From JAWPMV01 sp038527215 (lineage in GTDB: Bacteria > Bacteroidota > Bacteroidia > J057), in contig JBCBGC010000148.1 in assembly GCA_038527215.1 (NCBI GenBank), positions 1-20,312 of the forward strand: a DNA stretch of 20,312 nucleotides, written 5' to 3'. Shown piece after piece: positions 14,134 through 20,312 of this stretch. Under the pieces are notes generated by a model. It saw only the letters and a program-made list of their open reading frames with translations, ran no database searches and was not told the DNA's origin. Positions within the stretch are counted from its first letter, which is position 1, and every line of letters begins with the position of its first letter. Position numbers and translations under genes: made by a program.

Positions 14134-14630
14134 AAAGGATCGCCCTGGTAGGCCCGGAATCCAGTGGGAAAACCACCCTGACTCAACAGTTGGCGGCTCA
14201 TTTTGAGGTGCCCTGGGTACCGGAATATGCGCGCACCTATCTGGAGGAACTGGACCGACCTTATGAATTAGCCGATCTGACGAAAATTGCCCAAGGCCAG
14301 TTGCAGGCAGAAAAACGGGTGGAGGCCGGGCAACCTGCGCTGTATTTCTGCGATACCAACCTCTTGGTGATCAACATCTGGGCGGAGGTTAAGTATGGGC
14401 AGGTCCCTGAATTTATCCAGCAAAACCTTTCTCTGGAGCGTTACGACCTCCATTTGCTCCTCAAACCAGATATTCCCTGGGAACCCGATCCTCAGCGAGA
14501 GCATCCCGAAGCTCGCCTGATGTTGTATGAGTTATATGAAAAAGCCTTAGAGGTAGCAAAAATCCCCTTTGTGGTGATTGCAGGGCAGGCTCGACTCCGC
14601 CAGGCCATCAGGGCGATCGAAGCTTTATAG
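14130..14630 (+). CDS. NadR-like P-loop kinase (AAA_28 type)
   Basis: A 166-residue P-loop protein resembling the ribosylnicotinamide-kinase domain of NadR without its N-terminal nucleotidyltransferase and regulator domains. Walker A is GPESSGKTT (8-16); then EYARTYLEE (32-40), CDTN (74-77, Asp75 as a Walker B-like acid), and DIPWEPDPQRE (114-124), the lid-type motif of NadR relatives. The start at 14130 overlaps the pnuC stop by 4 nt (ATGA); an upstream in-frame ATG at 14079 lies inside pnuC. Coupling to a PnuC carrier fits trapping of the imported vitamin by phosphorylation: nicotinamide riboside by homology, or thiamine if this set serves the TPP-controlled receptor next door. Nothing in the sequence decides between them. 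Confidence 0.9.
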   Translation: MKRIALVGPESSGKTTLTQQLAAHFEVPWVPEYARTYLEELDRPYELADLTKIAQGQLQAEKRVEAGQPALYFCDTNLLVINIWAEVKYGQVPEFIQQNLSLERYDLHLLLKPDIPWEPDPQREHPEARLMLYELYEKALEVAKIPFVVIAGQARLRQAIRAIEAL

Positions 14631-14649
14631 GTCGGTTTTCGGCCTTCGG

Positions 14650-14681
14650 TTTTCATAAGTTAATCTCCCTCTCTATATTTG
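14650..14681 (+). promoter_or_regulatory. Promoter of the TPP-riboswitch operon
   Basis: TATATTTG (14674-14681) matches the Bacteroidota -7 element TAnnTTTG exactly. TTTTC (14650-14654) lies 19 nt upstream as a poor -33 element. It is placed about 45 nt before the riboswitch aptamer and 36 nt after the end of the kinase gene, so the receptor gene can be transcribed independently of pnuC. Confidence 0.6.
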
Positions 14682-14724
14682 CCCGCAGATCAAACAATAT
14701 CTCTGCAAAGGGATTTGAATGATG

Positions 14725-14803
14725 TAATAGGGGTGCTGGTCTTCGGATCGGCTGAGATTATACCCATTGAACCTGACACCGGTAATTCGGACGCAGGGAT
14801 ACG
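14725..14803 (+). ncRNA. TPP riboswitch aptamer (THI element)
   Basis: The conserved THI-box parts appear in order: GGGGTGC (14730-14736), GGCTGAGA (14750-14757), ATACCC (14760-14765), GAACCTGA (14769-14776), GGTAAT (14781-14786) and CGCAGGGA (14792-14799). The P3 stem is GGTC against GATC closed by a C(TTCG)G tetraloop (14738-14749), and P5 is CCG against CGG around GTAATT. The P1 arms are weak by eye. It binds thiamine pyrophosphate and should lower expression of the downstream TonB receptor and its partner when TPP is abundant. Confidence 0.93.
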
Positions 14804-14805
14804 GT

Positions 14806-14858
14806 ATGGTCCACAATGATTTGTGGAGGCTTCCCCGGCTTCCCGTTTGTGTAACCAT
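14806..14858 (+). promoter_or_regulatory. Possible riboswitch expression platform
   Basis: After the aptamer, CCACAA (14811-14816) and TTGTGG (14821-14826) form a 6-bp hairpin with a TGAT loop. ATGGT (14806-14810) can pair with ACCAT (14854-14858), which ends 8 nt before the ATG at 14867. No U-tract is present, so control at translation is more likely than termination. This is inference from short pairings. Confidence 0.4.
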
Positions 14859-14866
14859 CAATTTTC

Positions 14867-17281
14867 ATGAAAATGAAAAGACTTATTTGGGCTTTCTTGA
14901 GCCTGCTTCTTCTCCCCACCTTAAGCTGGGGACAACACGACCTGAGCGGCCGCATCGTTGACAAAAACACCAGTGAACCGCTGGCCGGCGTGGTCCTTAC
15001 CCTTACCGAGATTGATGCCCAGGTAGAAACCAATCAGGCCGGGGTCTATCGGTTTTCTGACGTGCCCGAAGGTACCTACAACCTGGTAGTCAGGGCAGAA
15101 AATTACCTGAGCTTTGGGATTCGCATCAGCGTGCGAGCCAACAAAAGCCAGGATTTTCGGATGATTCTGACGAAAAACGTCACCGACGAAGTCTTGATCA
15201 CGGCCATCAAGGCTTCCGATCAAACGGCGACCACTTATTCGGTGCTAGACCAGGAAGCGATTCAGAAAAGGAACTTTGGGCAGGATGTGCCTTTTCTGCT
15301 AAATGAAATCCCCGGAGTGGTCGTCAACTCTGATGCAGGAGCTGGCATTGGTTATACCGCCATGCGGATTCGAGGCAGTGATGCTACCCGGATCAACATC
15401 ACCCTCAATGGTATCCCCTACAATGACCCAGAGTCCCACGGTACTTTTTGGGTTAACCTTCCGGACTTTGCTTCCTCTGTAGACAACATTCAGGTGCAAC
15501 GAGGGGTCGGTAACTCTACGAACGGTGCCGCTGCTTTTGGGGCGAGTATCAACTTGCAAACCACCAAGCTGAACTATGAGCCCTATGCGGAACTTGCCAA
15601 TAGCTATGGCTCCTTTAATACCTGGAAAAATACCCTGACCGCAGGGACAGGGCTTATCAAGGACAAGTTTTCTTTTGACCTCCGGCTTTCCAATATCCAC
15701 TCAGACGGGTGGGTAGACCGGGCTGAAACGGACCTAAGATCATTCTTTGTGTCAGGAGGATATTACGGGAAAAAGACCTTACTCAAGTTCAACGTATTTG
15801 CTGGTCAGGAACGCACCTATCAGAGCTGGTGGGGCGTACCGGAGGAATACCTGGATGATCCCGTCTTACGGAGAGACAACTATTATACCTATGAAAATGA
15901 AACAGATAACTATTGGCAGGATCACTACCAGTTACTGTTTGCCCATGAATTGTCTGATGAGCTAAACCTGAACCTGGCCCTGCACTACACCAAGGGAAGA
16001 GGCTATTTTGAGCAGTTTCGGGAAGGGGACAGCTTCCGCGAGTATCCAATTTTCTCCTTCAATGAACTGGTGGTCAATAATGATACCCTGACGGAAACCA
16101 ACCTGATTCGTCGTCGCTGGCTCGACAATGACTTTTATGGGACGACCTATTCTCTGGATTACCAGCCAAGTGATAGAATTCGCTTGACACTGGGAGGCGC
16201 CGCCAACCAGTACGATGGAGACCACTTTGGAGAAGTAATCTGGGCAGAACACGCCCAGGGCACCGACCTGGGGGACCGATACTATGACAATCGCGCCCTC
16301 AAAACGGATGTCAACACCTACCTCAAAGGCAGCATCCAGTTGACGGACGCCCTGAACCTATACGCGGATTTGCAGTACCGCCACATTGATTATCAGATTG
16401 GCGACAGCACCTTGGAGCGGCCTGGTAATGACAATGATCAAAGCCCCATTATCGGCGATTTTAATTTTAACTTCTTTAATCCTAAGGTGGGACTTACGTA
16501 TCAGTTTAATCAGGCTTCGCACGTGTATGGCAGTGTCAGCTTAAGTAAGCGGGAGCCAGTGCGGACAGACTTTATTGATGCCCCAGACGGAGCTACCCCC
16601 ACCCATGAAAGCCTGACCGACGTAGAATTAGGGTATCGCTATCGGACCAAAGGCCTGCAATTTGCGGGTAACCTATACTTCATGGACTATCAGAATCAGT
16701 TGATTCCGACCGGTGCCCTCAACGACGTGGGTTCTGCCCTGCGCCAGAATGTACCTGACAGCTACCGGGCGGGTATTGAGCTGGATGCCAGTTGGCAGAT
16801 TAGCCGCATCCTTAATTTCAGAGCGAACTTCGCCCTGAGCCGGAACAAAATTGCCAACTTCGCCGAAGTGCTATACAATTATGATCCTTACGAAGTGATA
16901 GTGGTGGGCTACAACAATACGGACATTGCTTTTTCGCCTAATGTAGTAGGAGGCGCTAGCCTGAATGTTACGCCCGTAGCGGGCCTGGAAATGAGCTTGT
17001 TGGGCAAATATGTCGGCAGACAGTTCCTGGACAATACCAGCAATGAAGCGCGTTCCCTGGATCGATTTTTTGTGACAGACCTGCGCATCAATTACGGATT
17101 CCAGACTACCTGGGCCAAAGAGATTCGCCTGGGCCTGCTGGTCAACAACCTGCTGAATGCCCAGTACGAGCCGAACGGCTATACCTATAGCTACTTGCTG
17201 GGGGCAGAGCAGTTCACCTTTAACTTTTATTATCCGCAGGCGGGCACCAACTTACTGGCCAGCCTGGCCATTAGATTCTAG
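14867..17281 (+). CDS. TonB-dependent outer-membrane receptor, probable thiamine transporter
   Basis: An 804-residue outer-membrane receptor. The signal peptide spans about 1-22 (hydrophobic core then SWG before Gln23). A carboxypeptidase-regulatory-like domain follows (about 25-100: SGRIVDKNTSEPLAGV, PEGTYNLVV). A TonB-box-like stretch, DEVLITAIKA, is at 107-116. The plug (about 120-235) contains IPGVVVNSDAGAG (148-160), MRIRGSDATRINITLNG (166-182), NDPESHGTFWVNLPD (186-200) and VQRGVGNSTNGAAAFGASIN. The barrel runs to a terminal Phe (AIRF), as expected for BAM recognition. Length is normal. The TPP riboswitch immediately upstream makes thiamine or a thiamine derivative the likely cargo, matching the riboswitch-controlled Omr1-type receptors proposed for Bacteroidota. 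A short barrel-associated SusD partner is absent. Confidence 0.93.
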   Translation: MKMKRLIWAFLSLLLLPTLSWGQHDLSGRIVDKNTSEPLAGVVLTLTEIDAQVETNQAGVYRFSDVPEGTYNLVVRAENYLSFGIRISVRANKSQDFRMILTKNVTDEVLITAIKASDQTATTYSVLDQEAIQKRNFGQDVPFLLNEIPGVVVNSDAGAGIGYTAMRIRGSDATRINITLNGIPYNDPESHGTFWVNLPDFASSVDNIQVQRGVGNSTNGAAAFGASINLQTTKLNYEPYAELANSYGSFNTWKNTLTAGTGLIKDKFSFDLRLSNIHSDGWVDRAETDLRSFFVSGGYYGKKTLLKFNVFAGQERTYQSWWGVPEEYLDDPVLRRDNYYTYENETDNYWQDHYQLLFAHELSDELNLNLALHYTKGRGYFEQFREGDSFREYPIFSFNELVVNNDTLTETNLIRRRWLDNDFYGTTYSLDYQPSDRIRLTLGGAANQYDGDHFGEVIWAEHAQGTDLGDRYYDNRALKTDVNTYLKGSIQLTDALNLYADLQYRHIDYQIGDSTLERPGNDNDQSPIIGDFNFNFFNPKVGLTYQFNQASHVYGSVSLSKREPVRTDFIDAPDGATPTHESLTDVELGYRYRTKGLQFAGNLYFMDYQNQLIPTGALNDVGSALRQNVPDSYRAGIELDASWQISRILNFRANFALSRNKIANFAEVLYNYDPYEVIVVGYNNTDIAFSPNVVGGASLNVTPVAGLEMSLLGKYVGRQFLDNTSNEARSLDRFFVTDLRINYGFQTTWAKEIRLGLLVNNLLNAQYEPNGYTYSYLLGAEQFTFNFYYPQAGTNLLASLAIRF

Positions 17282-17282
17282 C

Positions 17283-18272
17283 ATGGCAGAATTTGTTCCT
17301 TTTCGAAGGATAGATCACGTAGATCCCGTGGTGGTGGTAGATGCCTACCACCCCCGGGCTTTCGTGTATTCACACTGGAAGGGAGCGGGGCCAGCGGAGC
17401 CGCTGATGGATGATACCAGCACCGGGATCGTCCTCAACGCCATCAAACATGGAGATGCCGGATTGGACATCCCCTATGTAACCAACCATCACTTTGACAT
17501 AGATGGCTTTCTGGGGGTATGGAGTTTTTTGCATCAGGAAAGCGCCTTGAAGTGGGAAGGGGTATTTCGGGAAGCAGCCCTGATCGGCGATTTCCGGGAA
17601 TACGATCCCCAACGTCCTTTTGCGGATGAGGCCCTGAAGCTTTGTTGCTGGATCAACTCGGTGGAGAAAAAACTTTTCTATGCGCCTTTTGGAGAGCAAA
17701 AAGAGGTAGAAGCCTGCGTTGAAAAATATGCCTACTTCCTGAAGGCGCTGCCCGGCTTTTTGGAAAACCCGGAAAAATATCGTCATCGCTGGATAGGAGA
17801 ATATCAACGAGTCCGGGAGGATTGGCGCAGCCTACATGCGCAGGAGCAGTCTCTCCAAGTGTTAGAAGATTTACGCCTTTTGGTCGTGCGAGCCCCGGAG
17901 CCGATGCATTACTATGCGTTATTTGGAGAAAGCCGAACCGCAGATATGGTCTTGAGTATGTATCCCGGTCAGCGCTACGAACTTGAATACAAATACACCA
18001 CCTGGGTGGATACTACCCGCCAGGCGGCTTTTGCCAGAGTTCCTTTGCAGCCTTTAGCAGATCGTCTCAACAAGCTGGAGCCGAGCGCCACCTGGGAGGC
18101 TGACCGTGTACGAGATACGGGACCGGGTTTACGGATCAAAGGGGAAGCCTTATCCAAAGCTGAGCGATTTGCTCACCCTTATGAGAGAAGCATCCGGGCT
18201 TCTGACATTCCGCAAAAGCAATTGCTACAAACCATCACTCAGTATTACCGGGAAGCTTATCAGCTGGCTTGA
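17283..18272 (+). CDS. Uncharacterised protein, TPP-riboswitch operon (possibly DUF6687)
   Basis: A 329-residue soluble protein, no signal peptide. The start at 17283 is 1 nt after the receptor stop (17281); upstream in-frame codons from 17157 lie inside the receptor gene. The N-terminal 110 residues look most conserved in character: PVVVVDAYHPRAFVYSHW (15-32), DDTSTGIVLNA (43-53), NHHFDIDGFLGVWS (68-81) and ALIGDFREYD (99-108). The HHFDIDG segment recalls the H-x-D-x-D-G metal site of DHH phosphoesterases, but no further DHH motif is obvious. I believe this is the DUF6687 group, with moderate certainty. Tight coupling to the thiamine receptor suggests a role in thiamine use, such as hydrolysis of phosphorylated or modified thiamine; that is inference. 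Confidence 0.8.
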   Translation: MAEFVPFRRIDHVDPVVVVDAYHPRAFVYSHWKGAGPAEPLMDDTSTGIVLNAIKHGDAGLDIPYVTNHHFDIDGFLGVWSFLHQESALKWEGVFREAALIGDFREYDPQRPFADEALKLCCWINSVEKKLFYAPFGEQKEVEACVEKYAYFLKALPGFLENPEKYRHRWIGEYQRVREDWRSLHAQEQSLQVLEDLRLLVVRAPEPMHYYALFGESRTADMVLSMYPGQRYELEYKYTTWVDTTRQAAFARVPLQPLADRLNKLEPSATWEADRVRDTGPGLRIKGEALSKAERFAHPYERSIRASDIPQKQLLQTITQYYREAYQLA

Positions 18273-18277
18273 ATGGC

Positions 18278-19888
18278 CTACTTTACCCGGACGGACTGAC
18301 CTGGCTTAAGATTAGAAGCCTTGAGCCCATAATTCAGTTTTTTGATCTGGTCTACGCTCACCCCATAGGTGTTGGCGATGCCCCAAAGGGTATCTCCTGA
18401 TTTGATGGTGTAGTAGGTGCCTTGTCCTTTGTTGACCGTATAGTTCGTGGGGACTTTGGGCTTAGCCGCTGGGGTACTGAGTTTGCCGGCTTTGTATTGC
18501 TGGGCGACGCTTTTCTTGGCATAAATCCGCAATTTCTGACCGGCTTTGATGCGGTACCGACGCAGATTGTTCCAATTGGCGATCTGCCGCGGAGATACAT
18601 GGAAACGCTCTGCAATGGTGCCTACTACATCTCCACTCCGCACGGTATAATACACCAGCTGAGAGCCTGCCGGAGGGCCAGCAGAACGAGGCCGCTGTGG
18701 ATTATAGCTGCCGGACTTGTTGCTGGTGGCTACCTGCTTGGAATTATAGGTTGGCGCAATGTATTGGTCTCTGCGCTTGCCGTACTGGGCGCGAATGGCT
18801 GCCTCATGGCTTGCAAAGTAATTGGCTACTCCAGTAGGCACCCGCAGCACATAAGGCTTATCCGTGAAAGGAATTCTTTCCAGCTTCAGTTCTGGGTTTA
18901 GGTTGCGCAGCTCATTGATATCCGCCCGGGTCATGCGGGCGATTTCGTCCAGGGTAATGTCCATTCTTCTCAGCTGCAGGGTGTCTTGCTGTAGCGAAAA
19001 ATTGACGTAGACAGGATATAAGTTGTGATCCGCCGCGTGTTCAAAGACGTAAGAGGCCGCAATGAAGGCTGGCACGTAGCCCCGGGTTTCTCTGGGGAGC
19101 CAATCACGGATTTCCCAAAAGGTTTTCTTTCCTCCGGAACGGCGGATGGCCTTTCTCACGTTGCCGATCCCACAGTTGTAGGAAGCGATGGCCAGGAGCC
19201 AATCGCCAAATTCCGCGTAGGCGTCTTTCAAATAGTGTACCGCTGCTTCGGTAGCTTTATAAGGGTCTTTTCTTTCGTCCACGAAGGAATTGACTTGCAG
19301 ACCATATTGCTTCCCTGTCATCAACATGAATTGCCAGAGACCTGTAGCCCCTACGCGAGACCGGGCATGAGGATTTAGCGCACTTTCAACCACGGAAAGG
19401 TATTTGATCTCCATGGGAAGCTGGTAGCGGTCGAGATATTCCTCAAAAATGGGAAAATACACTTTGCTCAAGCCCAACATGCGAGAGACCTGATCCCTTC
19501 TTCTGACGCTGTACACCTCAATATAGCGCTGCACATATTGATTGTAATCCATTCGAATCACAGTAGGCATGGCATACATGCGCCGTTGGATGACATTAGG
19601 GGTGTAGCGGGGAATATCTTTGGGCTTAAAGCTCCGGGTATTTTGTAAGAGGGTATCATAGACCGAAGAAGTCGGTTTTTGATATCGGTAAGTCCGCATG
19701 AATTCATCCAATTGCTCCTGGATTTCAGCCTCTTCGGACCATTCCGCAAAGTTTGAACCTTTGGTTTGCTCAGACGCCTTAGGGGACTGCTGAGGAGTCG
19801 TCGCAGGTTTGGGCTTGGTTTGACTGAAAAGGGTGGGAGAGAAAGGAAAAAGAAAACATAAGAGGCAAACGACCGCTAATCTCTTCAT
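18278..19888 (-). CDS. MltD-type lytic transglycosylase with two LysM domains
   Basis: A 536-residue exported peptidoglycan hydrolase. The signal peptide covers about 1-22 (ending LFSQ). A Pro/Thr/Lys-rich spacer and a helical MltD-type region lead to a lysozyme-like SLT domain at about 150-290: VVESALNPHARS (166-177) with catalytic Glu168, GATGLWQFM (180-188), a DERKDPYKATEAAVHYL block (204-220) and ASYNCGIGNV (235-244). Two LysM peptidoglycan-binding domains follow at 413-457 (YYTVRSGDVV) and 491-535 (YYTIKSGDTLWGIA); 297-350 resembles a decayed LysM. It cleaves the MurNAc-GlcNAc bond with formation of 1,6-anhydro-MurNAc. There is no lipobox, so it is predicted periplasmic rather than lipid-anchored. 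It converges on the preceding gene with a 5-nt gap. Confidence 0.95.
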   Translation of the reverse strand: MKRLAVVCLLCFLFPFSPTLFSQTKPKPATTPQQSPKASEQTKGSNFAEWSEEAEIQEQLDEFMRTYRYQKPTSSVYDTLLQNTRSFKPKDIPRYTPNVIQRRMYAMPTVIRMDYNQYVQRYIEVYSVRRRDQVSRMLGLSKVYFPIFEEYLDRYQLPMEIKYLSVVESALNPHARSRVGATGLWQFMLMTGKQYGLQVNSFVDERKDPYKATEAAVHYLKDAYAEFGDWLLAIASYNCGIGNVRKAIRRSGGKKTFWEIRDWLPRETRGYVPAFIAASYVFEHAADHNLYPVYVNFSLQQDTLQLRRMDITLDEIARMTRADINELRNLNPELKLERIPFTDKPYVLRVPTGVANYFASHEAAIRAQYGKRRDQYIAPTYNSKQVATSNKSGSYNPQRPRSAGPPAGSQLVYYTVRSGDVVGTIAERFHVSPRQIANWNNLRRYRIKAGQKLRIYAKKSVAQQYKAGKLSTPAAKPKVPTNYTVNKGQGTYYTIKSGDTLWGIANTYGVSVDQIKKLNYGLKASNLKPGQSVRVK

Positions 19889-20026
19889 TGCATAAGGTTT
19901 GGGTGGTAGCTAAAAAATTAGAACCTCATGTACTTTTGGGAATACGTGAAGTAAAGATACCTATTCGCCTTCGATAAAACGAATAAAAGTGGGCAAATGT
20001 ATGCCAGAGGGGAAAATTGTGCAGGA
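19889..20026. other. Intergenic region between mltD-like gene and gatA
   Basis: A 138-bp gap downstream of gatA and upstream of the transglycosylase, both on the minus strand. TATCTTTA read on the minus strand (about 19953-19960) is one base from the -7 consensus and could start the transglycosylase transcript, but I see no matching -33 element. No terminator hairpin for gatA is evident. Confidence 0.3.
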
Positions 20027-20312
20027 TCAGCGCGCCGCTGAAAGGATGCCCGAAGCCTGGAAAAGGAGGCTTTCTTCAAAGAGGTTGCCCATGAGTTGGA
20101 GGCCAAAAGGAAGGCCTGAGCTATGGGTGCCCAGTGGCAGGGAAATGGCGGGCATGCCTGCGAGATTGGCGTGTACCGTAAAAATATCCCCCAGGTACAT
20201 GGCAATCGGATCAGTGGTTTTTTCTCCTTGCCGAAAGGCTGGGGTAGGGGCCGTCGGCGTAAGGATGATATCGCCTGCTTCGAATAAGGCCTGCGTTTGT
20301 TCCTGAATCATG
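20027..20312 (-). CDS. gatA: Asp/Glu-tRNA amidotransferase subunit A, C-terminal part
   Basis: The last 94 codons of a gene cut by the window edge; the Met at 20311 is internal, not the start. The segments ILTPTAPTPAF, DPIAMYLGDIFTVHANLAG, MPAISLPLG and GLPFGLQLMG are the conserved C-terminal signature of GatA, the amidase-signature subunit of GatCAB that makes Gln-tRNA(Gln) (and Asn-tRNA) by transamidation. The catalytic Ser-Ser-Lys triad would lie in the missing part. The protein ends at ILSAAR, roughly ten residues earlier than many GatA proteins, which usually carry a short helix with a WH motif; no frameshift that would restore it is visible in the other two frames. Confidence 0.93.
   Translation of the reverse strand, partial: MIQEQTQALFEAGDIILTPTAPTPAFRQGEKTTDPIAMYLGDIFTVHANLAGMPAISLPLGTHSSGLPFGLQLMGNLFEESLLFQASGILSAAR

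Noticed and set aside
14630..14656. Terminator after the NadR-like kinase (GGTCG and CGGCC arms, 14630-14644)
   Set aside because: The stem has only five pairs, including one wobble, and the tail is interrupted by C and G, so it is too weak to call although a terminator would be expected here.
15299..15700. 133-codon frame antisense to the TonB receptor plug
   Set aside because: Shadow of a strongly supported gene, with no start signal or family resemblance.
18422..18901. 159-codon frame antisense to the lytic transglycosylase
   Set aside because: It overlaps the LysM-coding region of a clear gene; the apparent hydrophobic stretches arise from the complementary strand of repetitive LysM and linker codons.
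20027..20106. Frameshift near the gatA 3' end
   Set aside because: The C-terminus is short, but neither alternative frame restores the usual GatA ending, so natural variation is the simpler explanation.

Overview
The window reads as chromosomal DNA of a member of the Bacteroidota, probably a Saprospiria/Cytophagia-like lineage. Three things point there: promoter elements of the TAnnTTTG type (exact matches at 13017-13024 on the minus strand, 13080-13087 and 14674-14681), start sites with little Shine-Dalgarno sequence, and typical gene families (SusC-style TonB-dependent receptor with a carboxypeptidase-regulatory domain, DUF6503-like lipoprotein, MIP18-fused Mrp ATPase, MltD-type lytic transglycosylase). 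No phage, transposase, rRNA, tRNA or CRISPR array was seen. The window is mostly housekeeping and accessory metabolism, with compact gene packing and several converging gene ends that touch.

Left end (1-439): no gene. It holds two 148-nt direct repeats, 217 nt apart, each able to form several hairpins, plus an inverted fragment of the same repeat. Then come a DUF6503-like lipoprotein (minus strand, 440-1177) and a two-gene plus-strand unit: a WbpD/WlbB-type sugar N-acetyltransferase (1313-1891) and an indoleamine 2,3-dioxygenase (1901-3007). Next is a 1141-residue lipoprotein (3021-6446, minus) made of two diverged alpha/beta-hydrolase-like modules, AT-richer than its neighbours. It is divergent from an Fe-S assembly pair, Mrp/ApbC (6729-7850) and a NifU-C-like protein (7911-8162), which ends in a strong intrinsic terminator.

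Middle (8299-11219): a tight four-gene operon of a Dabb-domain lipoprotein, kynureninase, a KynB-like cyclase-family hydrolase (probable kynurenine formamidase) and a RidA protein of the 2-aminomuconate deaminase type. With the dioxygenase at 1901 this gives tryptophan -> N-formylkynurenine -> kynurenine -> anthranilate or 3-hydroxyanthranilate, and the RidA protein hints at further catabolism by the 2-aminomuconate route. Kynurenine monooxygenase, 3-hydroxyanthranilate dioxygenase and the later enzymes are not in the window. A YkgJ-type cysteine-cluster protein, the phosphoesterase PdeM and a rhomboid protease follow.

Right part (13105-18272): DUF423 protein, a PnuC/PnuT-type vitamin transporter and a NadR-like kinase (4-nt overlap), then a promoter and a TPP riboswitch leading a TonB-dependent receptor, with an uncharacterised 329-residue protein one base behind it. 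I read this as a thiamine uptake locus: outer-membrane receptor, inner-membrane PnuT-like carrier, possibly a trapping kinase, and a new riboswitch-controlled partner. The window ends with a LysM lytic transglycosylase (minus) and the C-terminal part of GatA (minus, cut by the window edge).
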